DNA from: Trichodelitschia bisporula
Lineage: Eukaryota > Ascomycota > Dothideomycetes > Phaeotrichales > Phaeotrichaceae
Assembly (NCBI GenBank): GCA_010356995.1
Contig: ML996688.1
Location: forward strand, 620,001 to 684,000
DNA: 64,000 nt
Direction of reading: 5' to 3'
The position numbers and the translations under genes were made by a program. Under the pieces are notes generated by a model. It worked only from the letters and a program-made list of their open reading frames with translations. It searched no databases and was not told where the DNA came from. Below, in pieces: positions 54,849 through 64,000 of this stretch; the first letter of the stretch is position 1, and each line of letters starts with the position of its first letter.

Positions 54849-57800
54849 ATGGCGGCACTTGCTCAACCTGTCATCACCATCACGTCGCCTACGGGCAGGA
54901 CGAACTCTGTGAGTCAAACAAACCCTATGGCCTTCTTACTTGCCATGATTCCCTGGCGTGGATCATTGGGCGCAGTACATTTTACCATAGGCCTACCACT
55001 TCGCATATGAACTCGTTGCTGATCTCGTTGCATTAGGAATCCCCGGATACTGTTGTCGCGGAGTATGCGGAGGGTAAGTTATCATCAGCTTAGTTGCACT
55101 AAACTTCCACCAATGGTGACTTCCCTTAACCTTATACCATAGGCTCTATCTCTCTCGCTATACCACACACTTATGTCCCATTGGTGTTCGCTGACAGTAA
55201 ATGCAATCGGTCTCATGATGCTCAGCAGCTGGCTAACCTGCCAATAGGCCTCTTTGCAGATTCCGCACCCAGCACGCAATCGCGCCCTGGGTCGACCGAT
55301 CCGAGTTTCCGTTCGGAGAGCCCATCGCTTGAGCCGGAGTGGGGCAGCTGGTCGCCGCAGTTGAGCATCCGCTCCCAAATCCATGATGGTGAAGATATGG
55401 AATCGGAGCCGGGTTGGGAGCCCGAGGTGAAGGCGAGCAGCCACCGTGGCCTGGTTGAGGAATATTGCGACGCATCGGCGAAGCCTGAAGAGCAGATGGG
55501 AGTGGCGATCCCGCCCGTCAAGCTTGAGCAAGCCAACCGTGGTGTGGGTGTTGTGAAGCTCACTCATGTATCTCCCCTTTGTCCGTTGTTACACTGCATT
55601 CGCTGATGGTGCTAGATTGGCTGGGACGTGTGCAAGGCCCAGATCATCGACATGCTCGGCGCTACGGCGACCGGTGTCCTACAGTGGCCGGAGGGCTCGG
55701 GGATCTTCAAGATCCACATAATCCAAGACCGCACCGATGGCAAGACTCATGGTGCATACATAGAGCTCAAGGACCTGAAGGCCGCACTCCTCGTGGTGAA
55801 GCGTTTTGAGAACCGCTTTCTTGCCGAGAAGCGGGCGGCCGCGAAGTCAAAGAATGGATGGCTTCAGGTACCGGAAATGGCTGCTCCAAAGCCTCCCATC
55901 TCGCCCAAAGCGAGCATAGCCTCCGTCTCGGACATGATGAAGGATCTGTTTCCTCGGGCCAAGTGCGAGTGGGTCAACGGATATCCTGTGCGCTCAATCG
56001 ACTTCCTTTCGAATAATCCGGGCAATTGGGAAGGCTTCATCACTAAGGAGGAAATGTACAAGGTACAGACCATGTCAGAGAACCCGCTCAGCTTTAGCGC
56101 TCGCCATGCGCAGAAATGCCCCGAACGCCTTTACAACATGGCCATTAGCTCGCTTCAGCGCATGCCTTGGTCGGCCGACCGTGATTTCTTCCCGAGGCCT
56201 TGGTTGCATGCTCTCGATCGCTTGCTGTCCCGCGTTGCCGTTGCGCTGGTCAAGGCTGTTTACTCCGCAGACATGGAGCTGTCGCTTCTTCACAGCTTGA
56301 TGACGACGCTAATGGCCTCGGAGCTCTACATAGTCAACCGGCAGAGCTTCTCCAAGTATCTGAGGATTGTGTACGCCGTCATGAAGTTCCTGCGGCCGCG
56401 CCGCAAGCTCATCCAGTGGGAGCCCTGGATGTGCATCAAGCCGATGTCTTCGGTGGATCTCAAGGTCTGGCTCACAAAAATGCCGAAATACTACCCCTTC
56501 GAAGAAGGGCTCTTCCCTCGTTACTTCCCAGTGGTCTCGGCGACTCAGCAGGGTACGCTCCCGTCGCCTCTGGAAATTGCCCTAGGACAGCAGGGTGCCG
56601 TACAGTATCCGTTCTCGGAGCAACAGACCTCGCAGTTGGCAACTCCCATATCGCCGCAGGTTCCGTTTCTCGCACCCGTCGGCATGCTGCGGAACGAATT
56701 CGTGGATCCGATTAGCCGCGAGTCGGCTGTGTTTCCGTTTCAGCTGAACGCGGTTCATGAGCAAGCGTACGACTTGCACGGCAATCCCATCCAGGAGAAT
56801 GTGCCGGGTATCTCCGTGCCCGACTTGCCAGCAGACATGAATCTCGCGCCTTGCTGTATTCACGGTCCCTGCCCCGCGCACACCACATCTCATGAACCTG
56901 GCCGCGTGAGCCCGCCCCCTTTCACTGAGATGCAGCCTCGGATGCTGTCCCCCGTCCCAGAGGAGCAGGACGCGGCGTCCTTCTATTCTCCGCAGGTTTC
57001 ACATGCATCATCGGCCGAGTATGCTCCACAGGACTCGAACATGCCAACTCCGCAGATTGCCAGCGCGAATGTCGATCAGGATCCGAACATGGGCGCCCCT
57101 CAGTTTCAAAGACACTTCCTCTCTCAGGGATTCGATCCACGCCAGTTTTCCCGCTACTACATTCCCGCCGATAATCCATTCACTCAGATGGTTGCGAATC
57201 AAGCTGTCAATCAGTTCGCTCAGCAAGTGGCCAACCATGTGGTCAACCTGTATGCTCAGCAGGTCGCCAATCAGGGTGGACCTCCCGTCAACCACGCCGC
57301 GGCATTTGCGGCCCAGACGTACGCGCTGGGCTATAATGCTGCCTTGCAGAGCGTTGGCCAGGTGAACGGGAACAGTGCTTGGATGGGCCTTGATGTGAAC
57401 AATGCTGGGATGAACTTCGCTCCAGGGTCCTCTGTGGCTTCGGGCTTCCAGACCCCTGACTTTTCTCCATATCCCGGCTCCGGCGCGACGACTCCTGGGC
57501 TTGGTCCGGACTCCGGCGTCGGTGTTCTGACTCCTAGCTTTGTCCCTGCTCCCGGGCTTGGTGTCCCGGCTTCTGGCTTTGCCCCAGCTCCAATTTCCGG
57601 CGTCCCGAATCCCGGCTTTGCTTCGGGTCCCATCTCTGGCATCCCAAATCCTGGCCTTCCTTCCGCTCCCAGCTCCAGCATCCCGTATCCTGGTTTTGCT
57701 CGGGCCACCGGGCTCGGCGTCTCGGGTGCTGGGTTCAACCTCGGAGCTCCAGGCTTCACCTCCACTGTCCAGGGCCAGTCCAATCAGGATGCTGAGCAGC

Positions 57801-57979
57801 GCAATGGTAATGGTGCTGAGCAAAGTGGTATGCAATCCTCCGAGCCGTCTAGTGAGGGGAGGTCCCAGCAGTACAGCCAGACTGCCCCACAGCACAGCGG
57901 TCAGGGTCGGAAGCGCGCCAAGCGTGGTCGTCGTAACACCTCTGATGGGGTGATTTCACGCGACCTGACGGGCATCTAG
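54849..57979 (+). CDS. RRM-like protein with Pro/Gly/Gln-rich repeat C-terminus
   Basis: Four exons (54849-54908, 55037-55073, 55143-55567, 55616-57979) give 961 residues. A 51-base stretch at 55197-55247 also has a GTAAAT donor, GGCTAAC branch and AATAG acceptor; being a multiple of three it can be kept or removed (944 residues). Residues about 175-260 (IGWDVCKAQIIDMLGATATG, GIFKIHIIQDRTDGKTHGAY, IELKDLKAALLVVKRF) look like a divergent RNA-recognition fold. A folded region follows to about 500 (HSLMTTLMASELYIVNRQSF, IVYAVMKFLRPRRKLIQWEP). The last 450 residues are disordered, with Gln/Ala/Asn-rich stretches (VANQAVNQFAQQVANHVVNL), then about ten PGxGxPxPGF-type repeats (GVPNPGFASGPISGIPNPG), and a basic end (GRKRAKRGRRN). 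RNA binding in condensates is a guess. No name is assigned. Confidence 0.8.
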
Positions 57980-58386
57980 TCGAGCGTTCTTAGCAGATCA
58001 ATTAGTGGTTGTACGCTAGTGTGGTGACGGTGGTGCACGTAGCCAACTCTCTGAACTTCATAACAGATAGGCCAGAGTGGCTAGAATAAATAAAAGAATT
58101 TCCCCTGAACAGACATGACAGAGATCAATTGACTTGTGTCTATAGTGATCGTGAACGGTGATGAGCGTGAGCGATGAACGTGAGTGGTGTATAGTCTACT
58201 TTTGTACCAAAACGTATGAAGTTGAAAAAGCCAGAGAAACACACAAACCGCCACTAGATGCCAAAACCCGCCCCCAACCCCATGCCAAACCCCATGCCAA
58301 ACCGCTAACAATCATCAAAAGCCCCCCTACAGACCCCCTACAGACCCATCCAACCGCCAACAAGCAATAGAAAGCCCTCGAAGCCT
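57980..58386. other. Spacer between convergent genes
   Basis: Holds two 3' UTRs. Short direct repeats CCCCATGCCAAA (two copies near 58277-58301) and CCCCCTACAGA (two copies near 58323-58344) are present. No gene. Confidence 0.6.
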
Positions 58387-60998
58387 CTACAAATCCTTCA
58401 GCGCCGCCCGAACCATCTTCTTTTGTCCCTCCCCCAGCTGCCCTTCGGGCCAAACCACATGCACCTCAAGCACCAAATCGCCCCTCTCCTCCGGGCGGCG
58501 GTAATCGCACATCCCCAGTCCAGTACGGCGCTCGATCCAACCCGTCGGCGTGGGACCGGGGTGGCTGACCGTCACTGCCTTGCCGCATATGCTCGTCATG
58601 GTCAGGGACCAGCCACACAGGGCGTCGGCAAGTGGTACATCGAGCGTGCAGTGCAGGTCGAGGGAGTGGCGGGTGAAGGTGGGATGGGAACGCTTCAAGG
58701 GCCGTCAGCACACATTCTTCGACTACCACTAAACGTCCAGGGTCGACTTACCTCAACAACAACGAAATGCAAGTCCCGCTCCACGCCCCCAGGCCCAATA
58801 TCTCCCTCGCCCCGGAACTTAACCCGACTCCCCGGCTTCAACCCCTTATATATAGGTACCTCAACATCATGCTCCTCCTCAGTCCACCTCCGCCTCTTCT
58901 CCTCCCACACCTTGCGCCGAAACGTAACCCGCACCTTCGTGCCATAAAACAAATCCTCCAAACTAACCGGCAACTGCTTAATCATCGGCCCCGTCTCCTC
59001 GCCCTGCGCCAGCGGCGACGGCGAATCCGCCATTCTCCCCCTCGGGCTAAACGTACTCGACGCCGCCGCCGGACTCGTCACCGGCTGATTCCCCTGCGGC
59101 GGCGGCGGGAGCGACCCAACTGACGCCCCAACCCCCGCCGGCAGCGGCGGAACAGGCGGCACCCCCCCCCCCGGCGGCGGCGCATACCCCCCGCGGCCCG
59201 AGCTACTCCGCGTGCGCGCCGGGGTATCAAATAACGTGAAGTCGCCCGCGCCGATGAAATCGACATACTGCGTCCCCGCCGCCGCGGGCATGTCGTATAA
59301 CCCCCCTCCTCCGGCCGGCAGATCGTCGGGGTATGACAAAGACGCCATGCCGCCGCGCGGACTCAACGGCATGGCGCGGCCGCGCTCAAGCACAGTCGGC
59401 AAGCTTGCGCGGGGGTCGGGTCCGTATTTCGAGCTGCTGCCCTGCACGCCGGCGGCGGATGAGGAAGAGGCGGAGGATGAGCGGCCCCATTCTCCGCCTG
59501 CTGTGGGTTCCGGTGCGTCCCAGTAGTTCGACCCTTCTGGGTATGCGCCGGGAATGGGTGGGTAGTGCGCGCTGGGCGAGCGGTGCGCGGCTACGTTCGA
59601 GCGCTGCGAGCTGCGGCGGGAGAGGGCGTTTTCGGGCCCGGAGCGCGGGCTGTGGCGCGGGGTGGTCTGGGCGTAGCTGCTGGTTCGGGAGTGGTCGGTC
59701 CGGGAGTCACGGTCGCGGTCGCGGTCGTGCGGGTCTCGGTCCCTGTCGCGCGGCTCTCGGCCCCGGTCGCGCGCTTCTCGGTCCCTGTCGCGCGGCTCCC
59801 GGTCGCGTAGGTCTCGGTCGCGCGGTTCGCGATCCCGGTCACGTGGCTCCCGGTCCGGCCGCTCTAGCCCACTTGCCGTGCTTGCGCGCTTGCGCCGCCG
59901 CTGGTGGTCGTCGTGCGGGTAGTCATCTGCGTGGGTGGGGGTTCCACGGTCGATGCTGGCGTGGTGGGCGCGCGGGGGACGGCCTCGCGAGGAGCCGGCG
60001 GGGGAGCGGGAGGGGGAGGGGGCGGAGGGGGAAGGGGTTTGGCTGGGGTGGAGGCGCTCGTTTATCGAGCTGGTTGGGGATGGATTTTGGGGTTGGGGAG
60101 TGGACGGGAGGTCGGATTCGGAGATGAGGGTTGCGGAGCGGACGACGACGGTGGGAGGAGGGGGTTGGGGGCTGTTGGCGTTTTGGGTGGGGCGCTCGCG
60201 GATGGTGGCTGCGTCGCTGTCGCTCCGGATCAAGTGGTAGTGCGCTGGTTGTGGCGCATCCTCGTCAGTGTCGTCGTCACAGTCTTCGACCGTGGGCTGG
60301 AACGGGCTTGCCGGCACGGAGACAGACACACGCGGGCTGGCATTCTCACTGTTTGAATCGCGGGCGCTGGACGGCGCGCCGCTGGACGACGGACCTGCGG
60401 TCAGGGCTAGCTGGGCGGGGGGCTCGCGCGGCGAGAGCTTCTGCCAGTCTTCGCGGCCTTCGATTAGGTCGAGGAGGCGTGCGAAGGCGTCTTCGTGTGC
60501 GAGGATCCGATCTCGTGATGAGCGGAGGCGGGATCGGTCGGGGGTTGCGCTGGGCTGGATTAGAGCGTTGAAGTCCTGTAAGTCGGATCGCGTTAGGCGT
60601 GCGATCTGGCTGATGCGCGAGTTGATGTGCTCGGAATCTTGTCGGGACTTGTAGCTCGGGTGATAGATGAGGATTTCGAGATCGACTACCACGTCGCGCA
60701 GGCGATGTACTGGAAAGGTTATTATTGCACATTGGATTCAGGAGGAAGAGTAGAGCAAGTAACAGGCGCTGAGCATAGTACGGTCGACACGATAAATCAT
60801 ATAGAAGGCAGAGATAAGGATATATCACACACTGTTCGGGTAATAGGCCAAGCAGAAGACGAAACGAAACAAGACAAGATATCCGCACTAGAAGCGAATG
60901 CACTCACAGTCATTGTATGCTGGTGTCTTCTTTGGTAGCTGCTTCAATGTAGACGAAATGTAGCTCTTGAGCGAGCCCAAACTGTCGAGGGTCGACAT
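58387..60998 (-). CDS. DnaJ C-terminal-domain protein without a J domain
   Basis: Three exons (60908-60998, 58752-60709, 58387-58692) give 784 residues; introns are 198 and 59 bases. The C-terminal 180 residues are the substrate-binding region of class B Hsp40s: PVSLEDLFYGTKVRVTFRRK, VPIYKGLKPGSRVKFRGEGD, DLHFVVVERSHPTFTRHSLD, PLADALCGW, PGPTPTGWIERRTGLGMCDY and the end ERGDLVLEVHVVWP. There is no zinc-finger region and no J domain with HPD. The N-terminus (MSTLDSLGSLKSYISSTLKQ, then VVVDLEILIYHPSYKSRQDS) is helical and conserved-looking. The middle (120-600) is disordered, with a long Arg-Asp repeat (REPRDRDREPRDRDLRDREP) and Pro/Ser/Gly stretches. It may act as a Hsp70-independent holdase or bind another J protein. 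The start matches a short conserved helix, so no upstream J-domain exon is expected. Confidence 0.85.
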
Positions 60999-61442
60999 TG
61001 CGCGCGCCGATTGAGAGAGCCGGAGCGTTTGATATTCAGGGGAGAAGAGTCATATGCGGGAGATGCAGCTGAGAGGGAAGCGAAGAGCAGACGGAACGCT
61101 CACACACACGCGCACACACACGGACAGATAGACGAAAAATGAAGCAGTAGAGTGTTGTGACAACGATGAATCACACACAAACCCCCAAAATCTATATATG
61201 GCGACTGGGAAAAGTCGAGAGGCGCCCGAAGATGATCAATCGATGCCTGACAGCCACTCGTCTGCGCCACATTTTCATCCCGCACCGGTCAGGGCGCCGG
61301 TGGCGGTGCGGAGGAGCTGCTTGTGGCTAGTTGTGGCTGGTTGGTGGATTGTGTCATCAAACTGCACCTCACCACCATCGTCGACGGTTGGTGGTAGTTG
61401 TTCACTAAACTATCTGCACTCCCTAAATCCACCCATTGAGCC
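60999..61442. promoter_or_regulatory. Divergent promoter of the DnaJ-like gene and VPS45
   Basis: About 444 bases between the two starts. A TATA-like TATATAT lies at 61193-61199, about 245 bases upstream of the VPS45 ATG, and a CA-repeat stretch at about 61100-61120. No named factor site is clear. Confidence 0.5.
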
Positions 61443-63421
61443 ATGGATCTTGTTGCTGTACGTCTGTTGTGGCTTCTAGTCTTCTCCAATTGACCTCTCC
61501 TAGGCTGTCTCCGGCTACATCAGCCGCATGGTGTCGGTAGGTGACAGCACCTCCGGCACCGGTGCGAAGATGAAGATCCTCCTGTATGTCTTTGTGACAC
61601 CCTCTCCTCCGCAAGCATAGCTAATACTCTCAGTCTTGACCCCGACACTGTAGGTTTGTCACACTGGCCACCTGTCCCCACCCCCGCTCATCACCCAGGT
61701 GTCCATCGTCTCAAGCGCGACAACACAGAGCGCCCTGCTGAACCATGAAGTCTTTCTGACGGACCGGCTTGACAATGCCTCGCGGGAGAAGATGCGGCAC
61801 TTGCGTTGCCTGGTGTTCGTACGGCCATCACCAGACTCTGTTCAATTGCTCATCGACGAGTTGCGGGAGCCCAAGTATGGCGAGTACAGCATATGTGCGT
61901 CGCTCCATCAACACTAGGGAACGTCTTTTACTGACCTCTTCAGACTTCAGCAACATAATCCGCAAGTCCTCACTCGAGCGTCTTGCCGAGGCAGATGATC
62001 ACGAAGTCGTCCGCGCCGTACACGAATACTTCGCCGACTACCAAGTGATCAACGCCGACCTAATGTCGCTGGACCTGACCTACCCCCGTGCACGCGTCTG
62101 GGGCTCAAGCCCCGACCTGTGGAATGCAGAAGCGCTGCAGCGAGCCACCGAAGGCGTGATAGCACTGCTGCTATCGCTGAAAAAGAAGCCGCTGATCCGC
62201 TACGCGCGGAACAGTCTGCTCGCCAAAAAGCTCGCGTCCGAGGTCCGCTACCACATGACGCAAGACGAGCAACTGTTCGACTTCCGCCGCACGGACACGC
62301 CGCCGCTGCTGCTCATCCTCGACCGCCGCGACGACCCGATCACGCCCCTACTCACACAGTGGACATACCAGGCGATGGTGCACGAGCTGCTCGGCATCCG
62401 AAACGGACGGGTCGACCTAAGCGAAGTACCGGACGTGCGACCCGAGCTCAAAGAGATCGTGCTCCAACAAGACCAGGACCCTTTCTTCAAGAAGAACATG
62501 TACCTGAACTTCGGCGACCTAGGCCAAAACGCCAAAGACTACGTAGAGCAGTACGCAAGCAAGCGCCAGGGCAGCCTGCAAATGGACTCCATCGCCGACA
62601 TGAAGCGCTTCGTCGAGGAATACCCCGAGTTCCGCAAGTTATCCTCCAACGTCACGAAGCACATCACCCTCGTCGGCGAGCTGAGCCGCCGCGTCGGCGC
62701 CGACAGCCTGCTCGACGTCAGCGAGCTAGAGCAATCCCTATCCTGCACCGACAGCCACTCCGCCGACGTCAAGAGCCTGCAATCCCTCCTCACCTCCCCC
62801 TCCATCCCACCAGACAACAAACTCCGCCTCCTCGCCATCTACGCCCTGCGCTACGCTAAACACCCCGCCAACGCCACCCACGCCCTAACCTCGCTCCTCG
62901 AATCCACAACCCCGATTCCCGCCCACCGCCTCGCCCTCATCCCGGCTTTACTCACATATGCCGCCTCCCTACACACGACCCCTGCGGCGGCTGCGCCCGG
63001 CCCCCTGCCCGACCTCTTCCAGTCCTCCTCCCTGCTCAATCAGGCCCGCAGCCGCTTCACGCGCGGCCTCAAGGGCGTGGAGAACGTATACACTCAGCAC
63101 TCGCCGGCGCTTGAGACCCTCCTCGCCGACGCATTCAAGGGAAAGCTGCGCGACACCACGCACCCGTTCGTCGATGGATCCCCGCAGTCCCGCGACAAGC
63201 CGCAGGATGTACTTGTGTTTATTGTCGGGGGGGCGACGTATGAGGAGGCGCGTGTTGTGGCGGGGATTAATGCCTCCACGCCGGGGGTTAGGGTTGTCCT
63301 TGGTGGAACCGGAGTGCATAATTCGGCGAGCTTTTTGGAGGAGGTTCGCGGGGCTGTTGAGGGGTGGCCGGCTGCCAGGGGGGACCCGGGGGAGAGACTG
63401 AGGAGGGAGGTTGGAAGGTAG
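61443..63421 (+). CDS. VPS45: Sec1/Munc18 protein Vps45
   Basis: Vps45 chaperones the endosomal SNARE Tlg2/syntaxin-16 in Golgi-to-endosome traffic. Five exons (61443-61457, 61504-61583, 61634-61649, 61699-61894, 61944-63421) give 594 residues. The first two short exons and the 16-base third exon (LDPDT) are needed to build the family start MDLVAAVSGYISRMVSVGD, AKMKILLLDPDTVSIVSSA. Further blocks typical of Vps45 are NHEVFLTDRLDN, REKMRHLRCLVFVRPSPDSV, LIDELREPKYGEYSIYFSNI, SSLERLAEADDHEVV and LLILDRRDDPITPLLTQWTY. The C-terminal domain has VFIVGGATYEEARVVAGINA and VVLGGTGVHNSASFLEEV. Introns are 46, 50, 49 and 49 bases, all GT..AG. The C-terminus extends past the usual end as a short Arg/Gly-rich tail. 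Divergent from the DnaJ-like gene. Confidence 0.95.
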
Positions 63422-64000
63422 TGTGGGTTAGGTTGGGCACGGGCGTTGGGGCGCGTGGGTAGGTCTTTGTAGCGTGGGAGGAGTAATCCGGAGTTGACGT
63501 GTCCCTTATCCGGGTGCTGGCTGGTCCAGGGACTGTCGTGATGCCGTTTGGCGTGGAAAATATGATTTGAGGACTCAAAGCCCGTGCGAGAGCAGCGTGA
63601 GTGTCGCCACATGGCAAATATCACAACGGCCAGCACGGCTTTAGCTAGCAGGGCAGTTTTGTACATTCTCAAATTATCCGTGTTTGCGCAGCAGTGCCAA
63701 GTGACTAACGTGCACGCCGCTCTTCTCAACCACCCGCCCTACACCTTATGTTGCACACAAACCAGCAAGCGCCGTAGCCCCGCAAAATCGAAAGAAGTTC
63801 AAATGACGCGCTCAAACGCCGTCCCATGCCATGAATCTCTCGCCTCCTCCCCTCCCCTCCCCTGCCTCCTCACCCCTAACCCACCCACAATCCCCTCGCA
63901 AAGCACTCTAATCCTCCCCTCCCAACCCACAAAACCCTGTCCCCAACCAATAATCCACACAAGCCCAAAACCACCAATACCACCCCGCAGCCACCCAGTC
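63422..64000. other. 3' flank of VPS45
   Basis: About 0.6 kb with no supported gene. The last 150 bases are C-rich on the plus strand (repeated CCTCCCCTCCCC-type runs), similar to leader or promoter DNA elsewhere in the window, so a plus-strand gene may begin beyond the edge. Confidence 0.5.

Noticed and set aside
57008-57895. 295-codon minus-strand frame over the RRM-like gene
   Set aside because: It mirrors the Pro/Gly/Phe repeats of the plus-strand gene and has no conserved feature of its own.
59333-60127. 264-codon plus-strand frame inside the DnaJ-like gene
   Set aside because: It is the antisense of the Arg-Asp and Pro/Ser repeats; the minus-strand gene carries the conserved DnaJ C-terminal domain.
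62119-62859. 246-codon plus-strand frame within VPS45
   Set aside because: It is an alternative frame of the GC-rich last exon, very rich in Arg, Pro and Ala, while the main frame carries the Sec1 domain.

Overview
This window comes from a filamentous ascomycete (Pezizomycotina). A Dothideomycete-like source is my guess, not shown by the sequence. The evidence is compact host genes split by introns of mostly 42-70 bases with GT..AG ends and CTAAC-type branch sites, together with ATG101, Arp2/3, H2A.Z, a DOMON/b561 membrane protein and a short Cys-rich protein, C-x9-C-x-C, of a type common in these fungi. I read 24 coding loci with good support and three weaker ones (the 84-residue secreted protein, the 100-residue reading at 47.7-48.1 kb, and the cut-off gene at the left edge). 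I saw no rRNA, tRNA, CRISPR array or recognisable transposon or virus-derived element.

Layout. 0-9.6 kb is gene-poor: a cut-off 3' gene end, H2A.Z, a possible small secreted protein and a 48-residue Cys protein, separated by long spacers. 9.6-22 kb holds a GT8 glycosyltransferase, PEX3, a repeat-rich spacer with an 8-base minisatellite, ATG101, the mitochondrial arginine-cycle enzyme ArgJ, the proteasome deubiquitinase RPN11 and an AidB-like acyl-CoA dehydrogenase. 22-32 kb holds a MARVEL protein, a four-span membrane protein with a large ectodomain, an M28 peptidase of the PSMA type and a 127-residue protein. 32-38 kb holds a signal peptide peptidase, a membrane-anchored histidine acid phosphatase and a disordered protein with a C-terminal coiled coil, followed by a spacer with a decayed inverted repeat. 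39-45 kb is SEN1. 45.6-64 kb holds the DOMON/b561 protein, a small unknown, REC8, UBP6, ARPC4, an RRM-like protein with Pro/Gly-rich repeats, a DnaJ C-terminal-domain protein with no J domain, and VPS45.

The genes are mainly housekeeping: chromatin and meiosis (H2A.Z, REC8), transcription termination (SEN1), protein turnover (RPN11, UBP6, SPP, M28 peptidase), membrane traffic and organelles (VPS45, ATG101, PEX3) and actin (ARPC4). There is no metabolite cluster, defence island or phage-like system. The points most worth a second look are in gene structure: an ATG-only first coding exon plus a 9-base last exon in ARPC4, a GC-AG intron in REC8, a 16-base internal exon in VPS45, a window-wide habit of putting an intron just after the start codon, the J-less DnaJ protein, and several short tandem or inverted repeats in spacers. 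Exon borders were set by reading frame, splice motifs and family conservation, and none was confirmed by transcript data.
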